Positions 1 to 48,006 of a stretch of DNA of 64,000 bases are shown here, in pieces (the stretch's first letter is position 1; each line of letters begins with the position of its first letter). The notes under the pieces were generated by a model, which did no database searches, was not told the DNA's origin, and was given only the letters and a program-made list of their open reading frames with translations. Location: assembly GCA_963932145.1 (NCBI GenBank), contig OZ010586.1, positions 57,158,650 through 57,222,649 on the forward strand, written 5' to 3'. Source of the DNA: Acanthosepion lycidas. Its lineage: Eukaryota; Mollusca; Cephalopoda; Sepiida; Sepiidae. The translations under genes were made by a program, and so were the position numbers.

Positions 1-1071
1 AGAAAGAAAAAAAAAAAACATTTTAATCAGATTATACATTAGTATAAAGTTGTGTTTGTGTCAATTTGTTGATTCACTTATATTTTTTTTTTTAAATACT
101 GAATTAATTTCTTATGAAATTTATTTATACATTCTGGGATTTTTAAATTTTGACAATTGGAAACGTTACATGAAAATAGATGAAAGTGATGAAAGAAAGA
201 AAATGAGTGACTTTTAATCACGAGAAATGCCAGCTTGGGGGGAAAAAGTATTAAGATTCATTATTTAAGCATACACACAAATACACATACATGGATTTCA
301 TTCTTTTCAGATCCGACAAATCGTGAAATGCATTATCAACTATATTTTTAAACAAATATTTTTCATAAAGCATTTCAAAATTTAAAAACTGTCAGGATTT
401 CTATATATTAATTTGAAGCATGGATAAAACAAAAAGCAAATCTTTTACTTTCAACCCATTTTGAAGGATTGCATAAGGATTTGCCTTGGATTCATTTCAG
501 AAAATGCTAAATGAATTTCTTATTTTTGAGACATTCTGATAATGAAAGGAGGATTTGCCTTTAATTTGATACAAAAAAGCTGGGAACATGGAGGAGTTAC
601 CCACACCCACTGAGGAGCACTAGGGGGAGATGGTAATAAGAGAAAGTGGAAGTAACCAGGTGGGGTTATGTCTGCACCCATCACTCATGAAAGAGAATTC
701 CCCAAAATTATGAAGTAACTTAATTCTTGGGACCAAAAATAATGAAGACGGCAAGAGGAGGAAATACAGAATTCTCCAACTGCGTCATGCTACATGCCAG
801 TTTGGATGAATGTCAATAAATACAAATACTTCAAGCCAAGAAGAGAGTTTGTTCCCTGCCACCAGACATGAAACATTCCATGTGACTATCTTGCCAACAC
901 TGAGAACCTGACACCAGCTTTGTGCCAAACTACACAAAGACAGAAAAACAAACTTTGCTAAAACAACAAACTTTGCCAAAATCTTGAGAACTTTTAAACT
1001 ATAAATCAACTGCTGTACAAAGAACCGATATAAAGTTATAAATTATCCTTTTTATCCGAGCGTAATTTTAA
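1..1071. other. A+T-rich sequence without recognised genes
   Basis: No conserved coding motif or repeat structure recognised. The missing last exon of COPS5 was looked for here on the minus strand and not found. Confidence 0.5.
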
Positions 1072-1239
1072 TTCATTATTTACATTATTCAAACTATTGT
1101 CCTCATATTTGTTGTCATATTTTAGCCAAGGTTTCGGCCTTTGTACGCTCTGGCCTTCTTCAGGTGGTTGGAATGTCAAACTTAACCCTTTATTTCGCTT
1201 ACTGGGATAGACTGTTCTAGTTCCACGTGCTATGTTTAA
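1072..1239 (-). repeat. PLE 1 terminal repeat, 3' copy, with hammerhead-like core
   Basis: The reverse complement aligns by eye over about 170 bp to 3135-3312, including CACGTGGAACTAGAACAGTC and CCAACCACCTGAAGAAGGCC. On the minus strand, 1131-1163 reads CTGAAGA, then GGCC, a 12-nt loop, GGCC and GAAAC. That matches the hammerhead core CUGANGA, stem II, GAAA. Helices I and III are not convincingly formed. Confidence 0.75.
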
Positions 1240-1299
1240 TGGATGTCAGTTATCAGTTATCTCCTGCTAATTTTCCCTCTGAAAGTTCTCCACTGCTTT

Positions 1300-1378
1300 A
1301 ACCGGGTATTGAACTCACACTCTTTGGGTCTGTGACTGGATCTAACCAACACCTTTATTCACTGTGCCATGTGTCCTT
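1300..1378 (-). repeat. tRNA-like (SINE head-like) segment
   Basis: On the minus strand an A-box-like TGGCACAGTG is followed about 40 nt later by a B-box-like GAGTTCAATACC, the spacing of a tRNA-type pol III promoter. It is followed at 1369-1390 by a 9-bp inverted repeat. No cloverleaf is complete, so it is a SINE remnant or a coincidence rather than a tRNA gene. Confidence 0.35.
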
Positions 1379-1550
1379 GAGGACACATGAATTTCTGGGT
1401 ATTATAAACCTAATGTCTTCAGAAACCATTTTTACCAGTGCTCATATTGCAATTTTTGTTGTTGTTATAGCTTTTCTCTGACAGTCTTTATTACCGGTTC
1501 CCATATTGTATTTATTTCTATGCTTGGTTGGCTCAGGAGATTTATGTGGC

Positions 1551-1790
1551 CTAGCATATGTGCTGATTCCTTAAGTTTACGAATTTTTCAATGGTGTTCC
1601 TTATATATGATCTCAACCTGATCCCACAGTGATCTCCCTTTTCTCTCCATATGTGGTCAGCCATGCCTGATTTTTCTACTTCCCCTCGCGTTACAGCTTT
1701 CTGAGTGTTGTTGTCCACTTGTACCTGCCTATCCCAGTTTTTTGGGGCTGCTGCCATGTACCCAGGGTAGTTGTTACATTGTAGGGTACT
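1551..1790 (-). pseudogene. C-terminal remnant of Penelope GIY-YIG endonuclease
   Basis: The translated stretch RGEVEKSGMADHIWREKGDH matches the C-terminal half of the PLE endonuclease, where an ADHxWREKG-type motif carries conserved residues. It continues in a shifted frame with an IEKFVNLRNQHIC-type tail. The N-terminal GIY-YIG signature itself was not found in 1790-2088, so this part is deleted or unrecognisable. Confidence 0.65.
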
Positions 1791-2088
1791 GTAGCGAACT
1801 GTGGCTGTGATGTTGATAGAAGTATAACACATGTGGGGTTCAAAGAAAAACAAACACAAGACCGATAAATATATGTATACAAATATGTGTATTAATGACA
1901 AGAAAGGTTACATGGACAGTTACAATGGACAGAGTGCGTGCGTGTGTGTGTGTTCGTATGTACGTGTACTGTGCTTAGCGTGTTCCCAGCATTTGGGAAA
2001 CGCTATCTCTGTGAGTGTTCACATCTGCAAGGTGGTAAGGCTGAAAAGCCTGAGGAAAAAGAGAGAGAGGCGAAGGATCAGCGACTAT

Positions 2089-3120
2089 TTATAGCCAGGG
2101 AAGAGAGACCCCTGGTGAAAGGGTTAACGAACTAAAGGAGGAGTTAACTCTGACAGTACCACTTATACTGACCAATTCTTTATCTAATGTCTCTGGGTCA
2201 CCACTTATGACTTTTGCTTGGTGTCGTAAGCAGCGGATGATCCCTTTCTTTACACTGTATGGATGGTGGGAGATGAAATTGAGGTACTGTCCGTTGAATG
2301 TCGGTTTACGGATGTCTTGAATCCATGCTCTGTTCGAGATATTAGAACATCCAGGAATGGAAGTGTGTTGTTTCTCCATTATGAACTGTATCGGAGGTCT
2401 TATTGAGTTCACATGGTCCAGCAGAACCTGAACATCTTCCTGGTGTGGCCAGAGTATAAAGGTGTCGTCTACATACCTTAACCATATAGTTGGCTTTAGA
2501 GATATAGATTCTAATGCCATTTCCTGAAAATATTCCATGTATATATATTCGCCATTGCTGATGATAATGGCAAGCCCATTGCTAAACTCTCTTCCTGTCG
2601 ATATATGTGTGATCCCATTCTGAAGTGTGTTGTTTGTGTACAGAAAGTCAACATCTCCATCAGATTATCTATTGGAATACTGGTCCGTTCTTCTAGGGAT
2701 GAGTCAGAGGCCAATCTGTCTGACTACTGAGAGTGCCTCCTCTGTGGGTACCTTGGTGAACAAACTCACCACGTCCAAGCTCACCATCTGGTTAGATAGG
2801 ATGGGAGTATCTTTGATTATTTCCATGAAGTGGATGGAGTTTTGGCTATATGAAGGAGACTTTCCAATCAATGGGTCACTTATATCTACAAGGAAGTGAC
2901 TCGGAGGGTGGTACACACAGCCTTGGCAACTAACAATCGGCTCAAGCGGAATGACGTCTTTGTGAATGTTAGGGAGACCATATATGTGAGGTAACTTGGT
3001 GTAACGCTGCGATAACTACCTATACGTCTTGGGTGCGAAGTGATCCTTGTATTGATTAGTTTCATTGTAGGATCCTTTTTTACTTTGTTGTAGCTACTAT
3101 TGCCAATGAGGTCTTCCAGC
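2089..3120 (-). pseudogene. Penelope-like reverse transcriptase, frameshifted
   Basis: Three overlapping frames carry successive RT blocks: LPHIYGLPNIHKD near 2990, LDVVSLFTKVPTEEAL near 2720-2770, GLPLSSAMANIY near 2550, the catalytic YVDDT near 2460-2475, and PTFNGQYLNFISHHPYS with VKKGIIRCLRHQAKV at 2210-2310. This order and wording are those of Penelope-like RT. At least two frameshifts separate the blocks, so no functional protein is expected. It is followed in the same direction by an endonuclease remnant. Confidence 0.88.
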
Positions 3121-3134
3121 TTTCTTGTATAATC

Positions 3135-3312
3135 TTAAACATGGCACGTGGAACTAGAACAGTCTACCCCAGTGAGCAAAATAAAAAGTTATGTTCGACA
3201 TTCCAACCACCTGAAGAAGGCCGGAGCATACAACAGATGAAACGCAATAAATATGGTGACAAAGATGAGGACAATAGTCCAAATAATAGTCCAAATAATG
3301 TAAATAATCTAC
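3135..3312 (+). repeat. PLE 1 terminal repeat, 5' copy in inverted orientation
   Basis: Inverted copy of 1072-1239. It keeps CTGAAGA at 3211-3217 and GAAAC at 3239-3243, but the second GGCC of stem II is lost. It also carries a 12-bp tandem duplication (AATAGTCCAAAT twice) absent from the other copy. Confidence 0.75.
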
Positions 3313-3786
3313 ATAATACCTCATCTCAGAAATATAGACAATTCAGTTCGTCATCAGCCTGTCTGGACTAATCCAATGCAAATGACCCTGACAACGATTT
3401 GATCTTGACTGCCTTATAATCTAAAATCTGGACTGAAGCCGTTACTACTGCAAACAGTTGCAGTTGTTGCATGTCTTGGACAACCAGAAAGGGAGTGAGT
3501 AACAAAGAGGTTGGAGAAGAAATTCAAGAATAACGAAAAACATTAAACCTCTTTAGTTCAGTGAAGTGTAGTAGCATTGGATTTCACCTATTTGCATATG
3601 TTGGTTACTGGATAAATAAAGTGTAAAGAGTCAGATGACAGCAAGTTGACTACTGATCATGTGTAGTAAAACAATGCTATACAACAGCAATCTTAGAACT
3701 TATTTGATAAATTCAAATTGTTGGTTTAAGGCATATATAAATCCTAACTAAAAACTAAGTTTAAAAAAAAAAAAAAATTCACTTAC
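3313..3786. other. COPS5 intron 6, visible part
   Basis: Sequence between the PLE and exon 6. Nothing beyond an A-run near 3762 was recognised. Confidence 0.5.
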
Positions 3787-39072
<35,286 letters not shown>

Positions 39073-40147
39073 GTTTCCATCCAGTCTGCTTTCCACCTAG
39101 TGGACAACAACGGAATTAATAACGGTACGTAATCACTCTAGCTTTTCAGTACACTTCCGTTTTTCTTTTTCTTAATACTTAAAAAAAAAAAGAATAAATA
39201 AGGCAAATTACTAATTAGCTATGATAACGAAGGTTTCAAAATAAATCTTTTCTAACTTGTCAAAAAAAAAATTAAAATTTATTTTCTTTGATTCGAAAAT
39301 GAATAATTTATTTTTTTAGTTAGTACTTGATCGTTTCATTTGGTTGGTAATAATTGGCATTTTTTTGAAAAAACAAAAAAAATCCCTCAAAAATTCAAAT
39401 TTTGGCTAAACGTTTTTTTTTGAAAACGTTAAGTTTTCAGTCAACAATTTTTAGCCATTCAATTAGAAAGCCACTGTAAGACTTTTTCTGCTGGTAACTA
39501 TTTTTTTAACAAAACTAAGTAAAATAATCACCATGTTCATTTCACCTTAAAAATAAACACGTTAAACAGTTATATATTGATTGATTGATTAAAAAAAAAT
39601 ATTGAAGAACCATCCCTTTTAGACTAGTCACTAGTTTTAAAATTTAAATTTTGAATAACACTACAAAAATTTACCTTTTGTTACAAAATGATGATTTTAA
39701 TTTTTAAATTAAAAAGGCTATATATCTCCATATTTTCCTCAAAACAACACTTTCAATAATCTGTAGATTTTTTGTTTAAACGTTTGTGTAACAACAAAAA
39801 AACAAACAAACAAGTAACAACGGATATTTCAAAATTATGACAATATCTTTCAAAAACAAAAAATCGAAAATTTGAAATAAGAAATTCCGATTGTAAATTT
39901 AAGAAGTCGCTATTATTAAGCAGAGACATTTTTAAAATGAAATGTTGATTTGCACGAAACTATATTACTTCAAAAAAAGTATTGGAGTTTCAGTTAAGAT
40001 TGTGATTTTATTTTTAATTGGTTACACTTTACTTTTGGAAGTCATATTTCCTACAAACAATGTGCATACTTCTTCCTGTCAGAATGACTTCTAGTCTTCA
40101 ATGTTCAATAATTTGCCAAAAAAAAAAACAAAAAAAAAAACAGTACT
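39073..40147. other. COPS5 5' leader and upstream region
   Basis: Should hold the COPS5 promoter. An in-frame stop and an out-of-frame ATG sit within 35 bp of the start codon. No TATA box was recognised; the first kilobase is A/T-rich with many A and T runs. Confidence 0.5.
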
Positions 40148-42549
40148 ATAGCTGCTATAGCATGACGAAAACTAAAACAGGTCCCAAACTTAATAAAAAC
40201 AAAGTTTTATCGTGAAAAAGTTTGTTATTAAGAAGAAAGACCAAAGTATTTTTCCATTTTTTTTGTAATTTTTTTATTCCTGTCTAGTACATTCGAAATT
40301 TTGGTTGAAAATCTTGTTTTTTTTTTTACGTCAGCGGTCGCGTAATATTTTTAGCATTTGTTTTTTTAGCGCTTTTTTTTTTCAATTGAAAACACATTTT
40401 GGAAATTCTTGCAAAAATCAAATAGTCGTCGGATTTTAATGAAACTTTCGGAACTTATTTAGAAATGAGTTAAAGTTTTTTAGAAAGTCATGGTAAAAAT
40501 ATTTTTTTTACATCACCACTTAATTCATGAAAACTCAAAAATTCGACTTTGTGTAATTTTGTGATTTTATTTTAAAATGCTTTGAAATCATTGATTTTTT
40601 TTTTTTTGTAAATCGAGAACAGCATCTACCCAAACTTTAGCTCTGAATTGTAAAATACAAAAAAAAAAACAATAAAACTAAGACATTATCTAATTAAAAA
40701 AGCTTTTCTTTTATGAATAATAAGGACATTTTTTTTGTCTGAAGCCGAAATATTTTTTTGATGAAAAATGAATTTTTACAAGAATTGTTTTTTTTACTAC
40801 TCCACTTTACCATTTACAGTTACCATTCATCTAAGTATACTTCAACTTCTCCTGCCTTAATTTTAAAATCTCACTGATTTTATAAAGATGAAAATTATTG
40901 CTTTGAAATTTGATTTTTTTTTACTGCATTTATTTGTCGTTACTGAATTTTTGGTAAATTGAAATTACTATTTTCACTAATAATTGATAAAAAAACATTC
41001 CCAATCCTTCAAATTAAACTCTACAGAGAATTGATGGATTTCTTTAAAAAATTCTCATTTTCCATTGTTTACATTTGTTAAAGACTAAAAAGAAAATAAC
41101 ATTTTATAGTGTTTTTTTTTGGTTTTTTTTAAGAAACTCTTTATTTCTGACTTGAAATATAAACTGAATTTATTACTACTTCTTTTACGGACACCCAATT
41201 TATTATATAATGATAATAATAATTATTATTTAAGTTCAAATTTTATTTGGTGTGTATAAAAAAAATCAAATAAATGTTTTCTTTTCATGAATTCCATTTT
41301 CTCCTATTGTGAAGATTAATTTAAATTATTTGACAGAAGTTATTGATCACATTATTTAGCATTTTAATCTCTAGAGCAGATTGTTTACCTAAAAAAAAAA
41401 AAAAACTAAGAAAAGTCACAGTGCATAGTAGATTAGAATTGATTTTAAATTGATTTTTCTGTTTTTATATGCTTCAATTTAAATACAAAATGTCATAAAA
41501 ATAAAATTAAGTATTTTAAAATTAAGTTTGAATATGTGTATCTCTGGAAATGCTCTTATTAAAAAGATCTATTTTTATAAATCATAAATTCGAAAGCTTA
41601 TTACAATCTGCGAAGTGTTTGTATTTTTAAAATAATTTTTACTATAGCAAAAAATGTATTAAAATCGTCTCCAACGAAACTACGGAAGCACAATTCTGAA
41701 ATAATGTCAGTGTGCTAAAGTTGTTTCTCCTGATAGCGAGTAATCGGCCTCATAAATTGCGTTGATTTTATATCAAATTCTCTGACTGATCAACCATCAT
41801 TGTCGCATTTTTAAAATTTAATTTTTTTTTTTTTTTTTTTACATATTTCATTAAATATTTTCATTTAATTTTTTAAATTTAATCAGTTTTTTTTTAGATT
41901 CAAATTTAGGGACGGAAACCGTGCAGGCTTTGGACATAAAAAGGTACCTAAAAACTCAATAAAATATTACACTTTTGAAAGTACTTCATTTTTAAGAATT
42001 ACTTTATAGCTTATTTAAAGCTGGTTCACTTAAAATTTGAAAATACTGTCACTTCTGCCTTTCCACAGGATAAATTGCCCTAACGTTAGTTGTTGATACC
42101 TCCAAAACCAGTTGCCAGAGTTAGACATGCTTCTCTTATTTCCAACTAAATTTTTTCTGCTAAAAAATGAAGTAATGTTTGTTTCAAATTACATTAAGTA
42201 TGCTTAAATTTTCTAATTTTCATAAAATAACTTTTGAAAAAAGTATAATTGAATTTTACAAGATTTTTAAACGGAGACTTTCACTTTTGTTTACAAAACT
42301 GTCAATAATGGCTGACATAATTGATTTTACATAAATTTTGATGACTCAAAAAAAAAGAAGATTTTTAGCTAAAATTTCAGATGTGCTAGAAAGGATTAAA
42401 AAAATTTTTTTAAATATTCAAAAAATACCTTGGTCTTTCCTCTTAATAATAACACAAACATTTAGATGATAAAAAAAAAATGTTTAATCAAGTTTGAGGC
42501 CTTTTATATCAGGGCATTCTTTTTTTTTAATAACTTATTGGACATACCC
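40148..42549. mobile_element. Candidate non-autonomous TIR element C (2.4 kb)
   Basis: Left arm (40148-40500, plus) and right arm (42405-42549, minus) carry the family landmarks: CATGACG or CAGGGCATTC-type start, AAACTTAATAAAAACAAAGT, GAAAGACCAAAGTATTTTT, and GATTTTAATGAAACTTTCGG in the left arm. The left terminus is blurred by A-runs; the right terminus is GGTATGTCC rather than GGTACCTCC. No coding sequence inside. It lies just upstream of COPS5 exon 1. Confidence 0.45.
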
Positions 42550-45500
42550 ATAATCAAAAGAATACATCATGTCCCTTCAGGACGTGGGCTATCATGGTTG
42601 AGAACTTGAAATTAACACAGGTGACTTACAATCCTTTCTTTGCATTTAAAAATTTGTAAAAAGTAAGGGAAATTATTTGATCTAATGGAAATTCTAAGCA
42701 CTTATTCAGTAATGAATAATGAATAATTTTTATGGAAATATTTTTTTATCACTCCCTTTTGATATGTAGTGTGTACTTTTTAATTTGTGGGTTGATTTTT
42801 TTTTTTTTTTTTACAGTTTGAGTTATATAAAGATAAATCCCTGAAAATTTTATTATAGTAGATAACCATATAGTTACTTCTTGTTGGAGATTATCTCCCT
42901 TGACTAATGATCTCTCTTAGTCTACACCACTTTAAATAGTATCTATTTTTGTACTAAACTAGTCTAATCTGAATAAAGCTTCCTAAGCTACACCATTCTC
43001 ACATGTTATAGTTAGTTCTGAAAAAAAGTATGCAATATCAAGTGTGAACATGCTGAAATTCATCCCAAACCTTCCCAAAAATAATTTAATTAACTAAAGA
43101 AATAATTTTTGTATTTTCATAAAAAGTTCAAAATCAAGGTTAATACCTCTAATTTTGTGATAAACTTTCACAAACAACTATCAAAGGATAATCATATATC
43201 TCTCTAAATTTGTAGAATTTTCTCCTTTCTGCTATTATTTCTTTTCTTTTTTTTTCTGTTACAGCTTTTCTCTTTCATCATTGGCAGTGCTGATGGCAGG
43301 TATTAGTTTTTTTTTTGTTCTGATCCCAGGACCAGTCAATATCTTCCTTGTGAATGCTGAAATCTTCTGTCTGTCTAGACTTCCTAAATAGCTACAAATC
43401 AGCTCTGAATTGAATTAGAAATTTGATGCCATGGTCTTGTTTTTTCCACTGGTTAAGAAATCACAAAATGTATCTCTTTAAACCATGCCTGTTCACAAAC
43501 TTTATTTTAGTAAGCTCCAGGACCATCAAACTTCAGCCGCTTTTTTTTTGTTTTTACAAATTTTTGGAAAGCAAATTTTATGCATGTATCTTTTTTATAA
43601 ACTATCAACCTTCCTTTTAGAAGTTTTTTATTTAACGTGTTAGTAAACTTTTTAGCAGTTTTTTATTTAATGTGTTGGTAACTTTCTTCTTTTAATAAAT
43701 GTTTTTTAAACACCCCTATATGCAAGCCACCAATCTGCCACTAGGTGGCATGCCACAGGTTTTTACAGCTGGTATTTCGCTGTCAGACCACCGGTGTGTT
43801 TGTCTCAGCAATGTTACCACTGGCAGACTGCTAGAGGCCCAATGGTGGCTGTTGATATTAAAGCTACAATTTATTTTTGTAAAAAATTATAAATAGGTAT
43901 TTTTTTTAATCAAGCAAGACAACAATGCTACTAAGATGCAAGTAGCTACTGGGTGAAAGAGAATGAAAAAATTTTAGAAGGAACTGGAAGCCTGATCCCA
44001 AACAGGGAACAAAGGATAAACCTATACTCCTGTTCAAAAGACCAAGGAGGAGTGTAAATTGGATGATAGGTGGACCTATCTACTCCTATTAAGAAGAAAA
44101 AATAATAATTAGTAAATAAAATTTCAGAGTTCAAATGGAGATGCTAGAAATATAGTTGAAGTAGACTTTAGAAGGAACTGAAAACCTAATCCTAAACAGG
44201 AAACAAGGGATAAACTTCTACTCTTTGTAAGGACCATGGAGGAGGGTTATTAAGTTTAGGTTTAATCCAATACAAGGCTATAACCAACATTGCAAATAAT
44301 TTTTGGTCTTTGTATTAGAAGATCATTATGGGGATTTTCCTGTGTACCAGAAAATATCAATTATTTTTTTAGATGCACAATAAAAAAAAATTCTCTTACT
44401 CAGTGTGAAATTGAAACAGAAAGAATTTGTTTATTTACAATAATTTATAAAAAAAATGAATAAGAGTGTAGAGGCTTGCTCAAAATATTAGGTATAAGTA
44501 GGAACTTATATGAGTTGCTAAAACCAAAAATATCCTTAATAGAGAGTGACAGCAAAGTTCGCAAAGTGTTGTTAATTTTCAAACCTGATATGTTAATGTA
44601 ATAATGGAAGTATCTATTGTTGAATGAGTTGCTAAGTGAATGTTTGTTTGTGATAAACTTGTAGCAGTTGATAGAGCCTCAAAGAATTATGGGTGCAGTG
44701 AGCAAATTTATTTGTATCATCATGGTAAATGTGGTCAGTTTGTTTGACATGTCCAAAATTGTCTGTATTAAGTTCTTGTTTATTGCCTACAGTTGTCTGG
44801 TCAGGTGTTATTTTGGAATCCAGCATCCTCTTCCTCCTCACTGCTGAAATGTTAATTGATCTGTTGACCCCCATCTGTTCTAATTATCCACTCAGTCATA
44901 TCATGAATGAATAGTAATTAAACCAGATTGTGGCCTCTTACTTTATATTTGTACTGGTAGGCTTCTAAGCTATCTTTCAAAATTTTTGCAAGTTTCAAAT
45001 TCTGTTCTTTCAAGTGTTGAAAATAATTTAGAGGAAGAGCTTTCTTTTCAATGCTTTTTCTCCAGAACATTCCTATTTTTCTTTAGCCTGAATGAGACAC
45101 GTCACCATAATCAGACTTAGAAACAAGGCTTATCAAAAAAGTCCCATCCAAAAAATTCATTACTTGGAAATATTTTCACTCTAGGCAGTGCAAAAGGGCA
45201 AAGGTGTGTATTTTTTTTTCATAAAATAATTTATAGCATCATTATGAATAATTATAGGACACCATGATGTTTGTCAATAATGTTTTCATTCATTCATTCC
45301 ACTAAAAATCTTCTTTTTTCCTTATCATCACTGTACAATTACAAAACATATAGACTCAATACAAATGCACTAACAAATGTTAGGTTTAAAAAATTGCAAA
45401 ATTTGATGTTTAATCAATTATTTCTCTACTACCAGAAATAATAAGTTTTTAATGCAGAAAATTACTAAAGTTAAGTGGAGTAGTGATAAAGTCAGTGGGT

Positions 45501-45711
45501 AATAAGCTGAAACCTGACCCACACTATTTCAGATTTTATTATGCAAGTCAATGCTTGAACAATTTTCAGGTTATTTTTATATGATCAATATACCATGTGA
45601 ATATTATATTATAATATCTGCTCATCCTCAGAAAAATGCTATCAAACCTTTGTAATATCACATTCAAAATATTAGAAATGCTCAGAAATACTGAAGAGGT
45701 CTGTCTCTTCA
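42550..45711. other. Intergenic, with an imperfect two-copy duplication
   Basis: No genes recognised. Positions 43971-44060 and 44166-44250 are imperfect direct copies (AGGAACTGGAAGCCTGATCC versus AGGAACTGAAAACCTAATCC), period about 195 bp. Confidence 0.55.
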
Positions 45712-46484
45712 GTGACTACAAGTGACAATCCAACATCTTTGCTAACAAAACCTCAATTCTTCCTTTCAAAAAACTTCTACTCTTGGTTGTGCAGTATAAT
45801 GGGACATATGGCAAAGGCATGTCCCAGCAAGAAAGCAGTGTCTCAGCCCAGCCAAACAGCAGCAGCAGTGGAATCAGCAGCATTGCCCGGTGAGGTTCCT
45901 GAGGGAGGATGGAAGGATGGAGGGAAGAAGGGCCAAAAAGGCCAAGCACTCCCTACCAGAAGGAGTCCCCACAGCAATAACCACCCAAGAAGCAGGCGGA
46001 AAAGGAGCAGCAGCAGCAGTCTGTCTCAGCCCCCAAAAGGGCAACATCAAGAAAAGGAGGAGTTGCAAATAGAACAGCCTGAAGCTAAAAAAAGACCAGC
46101 AACAAAAACAGCAGAAATAAATGTCCCCAAAAAGGAAAAAAAATAAGAAGCAATGTAATGCCCCCACCACGGTCTTCGTCTTTGAAGAGGTAGAGGGATG
46201 AGCAAGAGGAGGAGATAAACACAAAGAAGGAGAAGTGGGCTGAAAGAGGTAGGAAGGACAAGGTTTTGGAAAGATCTAGGTCCCAATCTGTCCCTGCAGC
46301 CCCATCTGAAATAGACATAAATAGTCTCAGATCAAGGAGCCTTCCCCCTTCACCTATACAGGCTCTGTCCCCCACTCCCTCCACATCATTCTTTGGCTTA
46401 GCTTCTACACCCCCTCCCACATTCACTTCTTCCCTACCCCATCCTGCCAGGGAGAAGAGAAAGAAGAATATTTTGCCAGAGTAG
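45712..46484 (+). pseudogene. LINE ORF1 C-terminal part
   Basis: CSIMGHMAKACPSKK is a zinc knuckle with its first Cys altered or displaced. It is followed by a Gln/Ala/Lys-rich basic region and, in a second frame, a Ser/Pro-rich stretch (46266-46484). Such a knuckle plus basic tail is usual for Tx1/L1-group ORF1. Antisense ORFs over this region are shadows. Confidence 0.55.
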
Positions 46485-46978
46485 TGGACATTTGCAAGAT
46501 GAACAAAAAGAGTTGGAGAAAGACTTGTCCACCCCAAAAAGATCCCTCCTTGGTTCTTTATTTAAACTCACCCTCTGTCTCGATGGAAAGTTGATAGAGG
46601 ACCCCCATAATTTCTCTCAAGCCCTGGAAGTTATTACATTTATAAGGGACACTGGGAGATCACTAAAATTATTTTACCAATTGGGAGAGGCAAAGGACGC
46701 TTTCCCAGATCTATGAATCTTGGTGACATGAATGCCCACTCTGAAAAATACCTCTGAATTTTGTACAGGGAGGGTCCTTGTACTTCTCTACCTCTCATTA
46801 TATAGAGCAGTAAAGCTAACATGTCACATGGTCATTGGCAGTATTGTTCTAGATGGTCAGATGATGTCAGAATTGGGCATAAGGAGCCTAGGACAATCCA
46901 TTGGGGTCCTTACAGCAGCAGATTTCCGTCCGTTATGTCAATAGGGTATTTTGATTATCTCTTTTTCAGTCCTAAATA

Positions 46979-47900
46979 ATGTCAATTAAGATAGACAGCT
47001 TGAATGTGAATGGCTTAAGGGATCGAGGTAAAGCATCCCTCCTTCTCTGTTACCTCTTATAGTATGGTGTGGATGTCACCGCAAACCAGGAGACGCACTT
47101 TGTTTCCAATGTTAATGCCTGTGTGCTGTCTAATGACTTTGTCATCTATTCAGCATTTGAGGACTGACTGGCCAAAGATGTTTCTGTGCTGGTAAAGTGT
47201 ACTCTGGATGTGTAAGTGGACCTTGTTCATGTCAATGCCAGATACTGATATTGCTGTGAAAAGTGGCTTGTTTCGGATCGTTGTGGTTTATGCTCCCAAC
47301 GATAGCGAGGACCATGTCATTTTTTTGGTGTTTGAATTCGACATGCTTAGTCTAAATGGGGGAATGGAATGCCGTCCTGAACCCCAAAATAGACAATGGC
47401 GGGGAGCCAGCAGGAAGTTGGGCGATTGCAGCTTGGTTGATCTGATCAGCAAGTTTGGTCTCATCGATAGATACCAGGTTGATCACCCAAAGAGGCACTT
47501 AAGCAACTGTCTACCCAGGTGGTTAGCTACCTGGATAGAATATTAGTCAGACGGGCCGATATAAACTTATTATATTCTCCCACGTTCCACTGGTTAGGCT
47601 TTTTGTTTGTGTCCAAGTGGCGTTAGATTGTAGGCATAGAATAGCTGGCTACTGGAAGTTCAATCAGTCCTTACTGGACAGGCGAGACTTCCAGGAGCAG
47701 CTAATTATCGTAGTGAAGCAGGAACTAGTGGGGGCTGTTATTGGGAATAGGTGGTGGGAGAGGTTTAAGTATAGCATTAGGTCCTTCAGTATCAATTTTA
47801 GCAAATGGCTTGTGCTAGATAAGGCTAGCAAGGTGAAGGCTCTTAAGGATAGTCCTTCCTGGGTGGAGAGATAGGGCTATCTCTAGGATCCTCTAGAAAG
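46979..47900 (+). pseudogene. LINE ORF2 endonuclease (APE-type), broken
   Basis: Begins MSIKIDSLNVNGLRDRGKAS. Then come GVDVTANQETHF with the catalytic-site Glu, and after frameshifts FRIVVVYAPND. A TAG splits the first 30 residues from QETHF. 47617-47874 continues toward the RT in another frame. Confidence 0.75.
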
Positions 47901-48006
47901 AAATCTGTCAAAGTTCTGGTCACTACATTCAAGAGGTTAAAACCCTGGAGGGGCATATTCTGGCGTCGACTGACAACTTGACCGGATTTCCAGGGGTGTA
48001 ATCACG

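Larger units (their letters stand above)
1072..3312 (-). mobile_element. Penelope-like retroelement (PLE 1), decayed, with inverted terminal copies
   Basis: A 2.2-kb element read on the minus strand. Order: a terminal copy at the 5' side (3135-3312, in inverted orientation), reverse transcriptase, a GIY-YIG endonuclease remnant, and a terminal copy at the 3' side (1072-1239). Penelope-like elements combine exactly this RT with a GIY-YIG nuclease and carry LTR-like repeats that can be direct or inverted. The RT is broken by frameshifts. The element lies downstream of COPS5 exon 6, either in the last intron or beyond the gene. Confidence 0.85.

Noticed and set aside
3211-3243. Hammerhead ribozyme in the 5' PLE repeat
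   Set aside because: CTGAAGA and GAAAC are present, but the intervening segment cannot form stem II.
45716-46537. Minus-strand ORFs over the LINE ORF1 region
   Set aside because: Antisense shadows of the Gln/Lys/Ser-rich plus-strand ORF1; low-complexity products without motifs.
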